A stretch of 33,659 nucleotides of DNA from DASXSB01 sp036506275 (GTDB lineage: Bacteria > Methylomirabilota > Methylomirabilia > Rokubacteriales > CSP1-6). Position numbers and translations under genes: made by a program. Shown in pieces: positions 30,097 through 33,659 of the stretch. The stretch covers positions 1-33,659 of the forward strand of contig DASXSB010000125.1 of NCBI GenBank assembly GCA_036506275.1. Direction: 5' to 3'. Within the stretch, counting starts at the first letter, position 1, and each line of letters begins with the position of its first letter. The notes under the pieces are model-generated. The model did no database searches, had not been told where the DNA came from, and was given only the letters and a program-made list of their open reading frames with translations.

Positions 30097-31143
30097 TCAG
30101 ATGCCGAACGTGTCCCGGAACTGCTCTTTGACCTCGGGGATTCCCTTGTCCACCTCCTCGTACGTCGGCCGCACCGTCTTCACGTCGGCGATCGAGCGCG
30201 CCCCCGGCAGCGCCTTCACGTGCTTGTTCACGGAGTCCTGGCGCATCTTCACCATGATCTCGTTGCACTCCCGGCTCAGCAGATACTCCATGAAGAGACG
30301 GGCGGCGTTGGGGGAGGGCGCGTTCTTCAAGATGCCGCTCGGCGAGACCATGAGCACGGCGCCGTCCTCCGGATAGACGACGGCGAGCGGATTGCCCTTG
30401 TCCTTGCTCTCGAGCGTGGTCGCGGACGGTCCCGCCGCCACCCAGCTCTCCTTGGCGTTGAGCATGGTCACGGTGTCGTTGATGGAGCGCCCGATGCGCG
30501 GCTTGTTGAGCTCCAGCTTCTTGAAGTAGTCCCAGCCGTAGAGCTTGCGCATCTGCACCACCCACGTGCCCACGTAGCCGCTGAACCCCGGATGACCGAT
30601 GGAGACCTTGTTCTTCCATTTCGGATCGAGCAGGTCCGTCCACTTCTTGGGCGCGTCCTTCTCGGCCACCACGCTCGTGTTGTAGGTGATGAGGACGAGA
30701 CCGGCGGCGGTGGCGACGTACGTGTCCTCGGGGTCGTTGAACGACTTGAAGGCGTCAGCCAGCTCGCTGACGTTCTTGGGCCGGTAGGCGGCGAGCCAGC
30801 CGTCCTTCTTCATGCGTCCGTAGTGGCTCACGTCGGTGGAGCTGATGACGGAGGCGACCGCGAGCCCGGCCTTCTGATCCTGGGCCAGCCGCTGATACGC
30901 GACCTGGGCGGTGGTGCGGATGTACTCGCACTTCACGCCGGGATACTTCTGCTCGAAGCCGTTGCACACGGCGGCCGCCGACTCGGAGTTGAAGTGAGCC
31001 GTGTACCAGGTGAAGGTCTTTTCCTTCTTGGCGGCTTCGTACAGCGCCTGCTCACCCTCGAAAGCGCGCGCCGTCGGCGCCGTCGCCAGCGCTCCGAGGA
31101 CGAGCATGACGAGCCCCAGCAGGAATCCGATGGTCTTGCCCAC
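30097..31143 (-). CDS. ABC transporter periplasmic substrate-binding protein (Fe3+ type)
   Basis: 348-aa exported binding protein: signal peptide (about 1-26, GFLLGLVMLVLGALATAPTARA), then a two-lobed domain: EKTFTWYTAHFNSESAAAVC, FEQKYPGVKCEYIRTTAQVAYQRL, YGRMKKDGWLAAYRP, TDLLDPKWKNKVSIGHPG and a Ser/Tyr-containing SGYVGTW hinge. This is the FbpA-like/extracellular solute-binding family 1/6 pattern. The two mature cysteines may form a disulfide. GTG 31143 has GAGG six bases upstream; the longer frame to 31239 adds a polar segment ahead of the signal. First gene of the importer operon. Confidence 0.9.
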   Translation of the reverse strand: MGKTIGFLLGLVMLVLGALATAPTARAFEGEQALYEAAKKEKTFTWYTAHFNSESAAAVCNGFEQKYPGVKCEYIRTTAQVAYQRLAQDQKAGLAVASVISSTDVSHYGRMKKDGWLAAYRPKNVSELADAFKSFNDPEDTYVATAAGLVLITYNTSVVAEKDAPKKWTDLLDPKWKNKVSIGHPGFSGYVGTWVVQMRKLYGWDYFKKLELNKPRIGRSINDTVTMLNAKESWVAAGPSATTLESKDKGNPLAVVYPEDGAVLMVSPSGILKNAPSPNAARLFMEYLLSRECNEIMVKMRQDSVNKHVKALPGARSIADVKTVRPTYEEVDKGIPEVKEQFRDTFGI

Positions 31144-31191
31144 GTGGTACCTCGCTTTCCGGTCCGCCGGGCCCCACGCCCGCGCGCCGTC

Positions 31192-31220
31192 TCCATACTC
31201 CACCCCGCGCGCCGACGCAA
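31192..31220 (-). promoter_or_regulatory. Weak promoter candidate for the ABC importer operon
   Basis: On the minus strand TTGCGT and TATGGA are separated by 17 bases, about 50-75 bases before the GTG at 31143. Each box matches only about half of the consensus, so this is tentative. Confidence 0.25.
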
Positions 31221-31224
31221 GCCC

Positions 31225-31244
31225 GTCACGACATGTCACGACAT
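31225..31244. repeat. Tandem 10-bp duplication at a stop codon
   Basis: GTCACGACAT occurs twice in direct tandem (31225-31234 and 31235-31244). The second copy holds the last codons and the TGA of the minus-strand membrane-protein gene (stop at 31236-31238). Confidence 0.7.
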
Positions 31245-32582
31245 CCGTGACCGCCGAAGCCTCGCCTCCACCGCAGTCACCCGATCACCGTCGAGGAGGA
31301 TCTCCACCTCGTGCTGCTCCTCGTCCCAGCGGCTCACCGTTCCCACCCAACCGAAGCTCAGCTTGCGATGCGCCACCCGGCGCGATCCGCGATAGAGCAG
31401 CCGCCGCCGTGCCCGCGACGGCACCTCCGCCTCCTCGTCGGGCGCGCCACAGAGGGCGACCACGTCGCGATACGTGGCCACACCGGGCATGATGCGGTCC
31501 ACGGTGGCGCGGGGGACCAGCGTGCCCTGCGTGCGCCCGTGTCCGTGCGCCCGTCCCACGTGGAGGCGGCGGTGGAGCAAGCGCCCAACCTGCTGCGCGA
31601 ACATGACCGTTCCCATCACGTTGCCGAGGGCGAGAAAGAGGAGCGAGATCAGGATCGGTCGCCACGCGATGCGCCCGCTGAAGTACGCGAACTGCACGCG
31701 CAGCGCCTGCGGCACTCCGCCCTCGCCGGCGCCGAGCGGCAGCGTGATCGTCTCCGAGCCTGCGCGCACGCGACTCGGACGGCGCGTGGCGCCGGGCGGA
31801 TTGATCTCCTCGATGCGCAGGTGATCGGCGTCGCTGAAGTTGGTGATGATGAGCGAGAAGTCGTGGGCGAGCCGCACCACGTGGTCACGTTGCTGGAGAT
31901 ACATGGAATAGAGCGCGACCGATCCCGGCGTGCCCGCCCCCAGCGTCAATACCTGACGGCGTCCCCAGAACACCTCCTCGAACCACGTGGCCGGCTTCGG
32001 CGTCACCAGGTCGCGCAGCTCCAGGGTGAGGCTCACGAGCGCCACCGGATCCGTGAGCAGCGGCGTCCACGGGATCTTCACGAACGTCCCCACCCCCGCC
32101 TGCGGTGTCGTTCCCGTCTTGTAGAAGGTCACGAAGGGCGCGACGGTCTTCGTGGGCTCGCTGGGGGCGGCAGTGCCGAGCTTGTCGCGATCGCGCGCGG
32201 ACACCAGCAGGCGGCCTTCGCTCACGACCGTGAAGCCGCGCTGCTCGAGGGAGGCGCGGAGCGTGGGATCGGGCGCGCCGGGCGCGGTGGACGTGACGAC
32301 CTCCGCCGGCCACAGCAGATAGAGGTCCTGGCGCGCCTCCGCGGGGCCATGGCCGGGTGTCATGGTGAGGCCCCAGGAGACGCGGACGGTGACGGGGCTG
32401 AGGGCGGGGGTGACGGTGGCGACGATGAAGAGCGGTCCGATCGCGAACTCCGGATGCGGCTGACTGGCGAGGAAGACCTGCGCCGATGCCGCGCGCGGGC
32501 CGCTCGCCAGCAACGCGAGGAGCACGAGAGGTGCCGTCAGCGCCGTCTTCACGCGCGCCAACGTAACATGGAGCGCCGCCAC
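31236..32582 (-). CDS. Exported membrane protein with BamE-like C-terminal domain, unknown function
   Basis: 448-aa protein. Signal peptide (about 12-35, LTAPLVLLALLASGPRAASA), a large extracytoplasmic domain (about 36-295) with two related beta-rich halves (FAIGPLFIVATVTPALSPVTVRVSWG; RQDLYLLWPAEV; HDFSLIITNFSDADHLRIEEINPPG), one membrane span (about 304-326, ILISLLFLALGNVMGTVMFA), and a C-terminal domain (about 354-448) resembling SmpA/BamE: IMPGVATYRDVVALCGAPDEE, RRRLLYRGSR, and VEILLDGDRVTAVEARL. With one cleaved signal and one later span, the BamE-like part would face the cytoplasm, unlike lipoprotein BamE. GTG 32582 with GAGGA 7 bases upstream is preferred. It is divergent from the GH63 gene. 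Confidence 0.72.
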   Translation of the reverse strand: MAALHVTLARVKTALTAPLVLLALLASGPRAASAQVFLASQPHPEFAIGPLFIVATVTPALSPVTVRVSWGLTMTPGHGPAEARQDLYLLWPAEVVTSTAPGAPDPTLRASLEQRGFTVVSEGRLLVSARDRDKLGTAAPSEPTKTVAPFVTFYKTGTTPQAGVGTFVKIPWTPLLTDPVALVSLTLELRDLVTPKPATWFEEVFWGRRQVLTLGAGTPGSVALYSMYLQQRDHVVRLAHDFSLIITNFSDADHLRIEEINPPGATRRPSRVRAGSETITLPLGAGEGGVPQALRVQFAYFSGRIAWRPILISLLFLALGNVMGTVMFAQQVGRLLHRRLHVGRAHGHGRTQGTLVPRATVDRIMPGVATYRDVVALCGAPDEEAEVPSRARRRLLYRGSRRVAHRKLSFGWVGTVSRWDEEQHEVEILLDGDRVTAVEARLRRSRMS

Positions 32583-32641
32583 CGGGTTGTCCTCGGCGGC
32601 CGTGTTGCCGCGCGGTGTTTAATTCATCGAGAGGAGCGTTC

Positions 32642-33659
32642 GTGACGCAGGAGCATCAACGGCTGGAGGAAGACCGCCGCCGCACGGCGTACTGGCGCCG
32701 GTGGGGGCCGTACCTGTCGGAGCGGCAATGGGGCACCGTGCGCGAGGACTACAGCGCGCACGGCGACGCCTGGGACTACTTCCCCCACGATCACGCCCGC
32801 TCGCGCGCCTATCGGTGGGGCGAGGACGGTCTGGGCGGGATTTCCGACAATCACCAGCGGCTCTGCTTCGCGCTCGCGCTCTGGAATGGCCGCGATCCCA
32901 TCATCAAGGAACGTCTCTTCGGCGTGAGCGGCAGCGAGGGCAACCACGGCGAGGACGTGAAGGAGTACTACTTCTACCTGGACGGCACACCCACCCACTC
33001 CTACCTGAAATACCTCTACAAGTACCCGCAGGCGGCATTCCCGTATGCCGCCCTCGTCACGGAAAGCCGGCGGCGCGATCGGCATGCTCGCGAGTACGAG
33101 CTGCTCGACACTGGCGTCTTCGCCGACGACCGCTACTTCGACGTCGTCGTGGAGTATGCGAAGGCGGAGCCGGAAGACATCCTCATCCGGATCACCGCCA
33201 TCAATCGCGGACCGGATCCGGCCGACCTGGACCTCCTGCCGACGCTCTGGTTCCGCAACACCTGGTCGTGGGAGCCGGGAACGCCGCGGCCGCGGCTCCG
33301 CGCCGCGCGCGAGCGGCGCGGACACGCCGTGGTGGAGGTCGAGCACGAGACGCTGCCCGGCTACTGGCTCGCCTGCGAGGGCAGACCGTCGCTCCTGTTC
33401 ACCGAGAACGACAGCGATCGCGAGCGGCTGTGGGGACTCCCGAACGAGACGCCGTTCGTGAAGGACGGCATCGACGCGGCGGTCGTACACGGACGCAAGG
33501 CCGCCGTCAATGCCGAGCAGTTCGGCACCAAGGTCGCCGCCCGCTTTTCCGCCACCATCGAGCCCCAGGGCAGCGTCACGGTGCGGCTGCGGCTCAGCAA
33601 CGGACGGCGGAGCGCGCAGCCGTTCGGCCGCGAGTTCGACGCGGTGTTCGCGGCGCGCA
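32642..33659 (+). CDS. GH63-type (MGH1-like) glucosidase, N-terminal part (partial)
   Basis: First 339 codons; the gene runs off the right edge. The sequence is typical of bacterial glucosidases related to mannosyl-oligosaccharide glucosidase (GH63): RRRTAYWRRWGPYLSERQWGTVREDYS, WDYFPHDHARSRAYRWGEDGLGGISD, ERLFGVSGSEGNHGEDVKEYYFYLD and THSYLKYLYKYPQAAFPY. The active-site acids of the (alpha/alpha)6 barrel lie mostly beyond the window. No signal peptide, so it is cytoplasmic; likely substrates are alpha-glucosides such as glucosylglycerate or trehalose-like compounds (family-level inference). GTG 32642 has GAGGAG 5 bases upstream. Confidence 0.9.
   Translation, partial: MTQEHQRLEEDRRRTAYWRRWGPYLSERQWGTVREDYSAHGDAWDYFPHDHARSRAYRWGEDGLGGISDNHQRLCFALALWNGRDPIIKERLFGVSGSEGNHGEDVKEYYFYLDGTPTHSYLKYLYKYPQAAFPYAALVTESRRRDRHAREYELLDTGVFADDRYFDVVVEYAKAEPEDILIRITAINRGPDPADLDLLPTLWFRNTWSWEPGTPRPRLRAARERRGHAVVEVEHETLPGYWLACEGRPSLLFTENDSDRERLWGLPNETPFVKDGIDAAVVHGRKAAVNAEQFGTKVAARFSATIEPQGSVTVRLRLSNGRRSAQPFGREFDAVFAAR

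Noticed and set aside
28998..30131. 377-codon plus-strand frame opposite the ABC permease
   Set aside because: Antisense to a permease with two EAA loops; the product is a His/Arg/Glu-rich shadow.
32618..32623. TTTAAT as a -10 box for the GH63 gene
   Set aside because: Its predicted transcription start would fall on the ribosome-binding site at 32631-32636, and no -35 box is present at a proper distance.
1..33659. CRISPR arrays, tRNA/rRNA genes, insertion sequences, integrases, known riboswitches
   Set aside because: Looked for by eye on both strands. No spaced direct repeats, no cloverleaf with CCA-type end, no transposase or integrase motifs were found. Divergent riboswitches could be missed without a covariance search.

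Overview
The window is GC-rich (roughly two thirds G+C), densely coded bacterial DNA with many 1-4 base gene overlaps and frequent GTG starts. The gene mix (a Tad pilus locus with a sigma-54 activator, NIPSNAP protein, luciferase-like oxidoreductases, a mandelate-racemase-type enolase, Fe3+-type ABC transporter, GH63 glucosidase) resembles environmental Rokubacteria/Methylomirabilota or a soil proteobacterium. This placement is an inference; no rRNA or marker gene is present. I saw no tRNA, rRNA, CRISPR array, transposase or integrase.

Layout. (1) 1-1352, minus strand: a two-gene operon of a NIPSNAP protein followed by a Tat-exported FAD amine oxidase that runs off the left edge. (2) 1353-3579: a gene-poor control region around a PAS/AAA+/Fis-type sigma-54 activator. 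A near-consensus -24/-12 promoter lies just before the activator, with three TACCGAT half-sites upstream of it. (3) 3580-13809, plus strand: a Tad (type IVb, Flp) pilus operon: small unknown gene, Flp pilin, TadE pseudopilin, CpaB, a free-standing secretin N-domain protein, CpaC secretin, CpaE/TadZ, CpaF/TadA ATPase, TadB, TadC, an exported unknown and a TadG-like protein. No prepilin peptidase (TadV/CpaA) is in the window. (4) 13837-19110, same strand and tightly coupled: an 867-aa protein with a TonB-like S-x3-H membrane anchor, a very long disordered Pro/Ala/Thr linker and an Ig-like C-terminus; a small terpene-cyclase-fold repeat protein; a Tat-type lipoprotein-like DUF362 protein; and an exported TPR + retropepsin-type aspartic protease. 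This four-gene tail is the best candidate for an undescribed pilus-associated module. A long hairpin closes the operon at about 19104-19135.

(5) 19143-25984: short, mostly independent units: a lipoprotein, a HAD phosphatase, a winged-helix Mrr-N-like protein with its own promoter, a ferredoxin-like protein coupled to an enolase-superfamily enzyme, two luciferase-like oxidoreductases and an aldo/keto reductase. (6) 25981-27261: a type I phosphodiesterase/NPP-like enzyme whose only start that keeps the catalytic metal ligand appears to be a CTG overlapping the reductase stop codon. (7) 27319-31143, minus strand: a Fe3+-type ABC importer (binding protein, fused permease, ATPase). (8) 31236-32582, minus strand: an exported membrane protein with a BamE-like C-terminal domain. 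(9) 32642 to the right edge: the N-terminal part of a GH63-type glucosidase.

Working model (inference): the PAS/sigma-54 activator autoregulates and probably switches on the adjacent Tad locus. Strong stem-loops around the pilin gene would let pilin mRNA outnumber the downstream machinery. The four-gene tail may act in the envelope on pilus anchoring, energising or processing.
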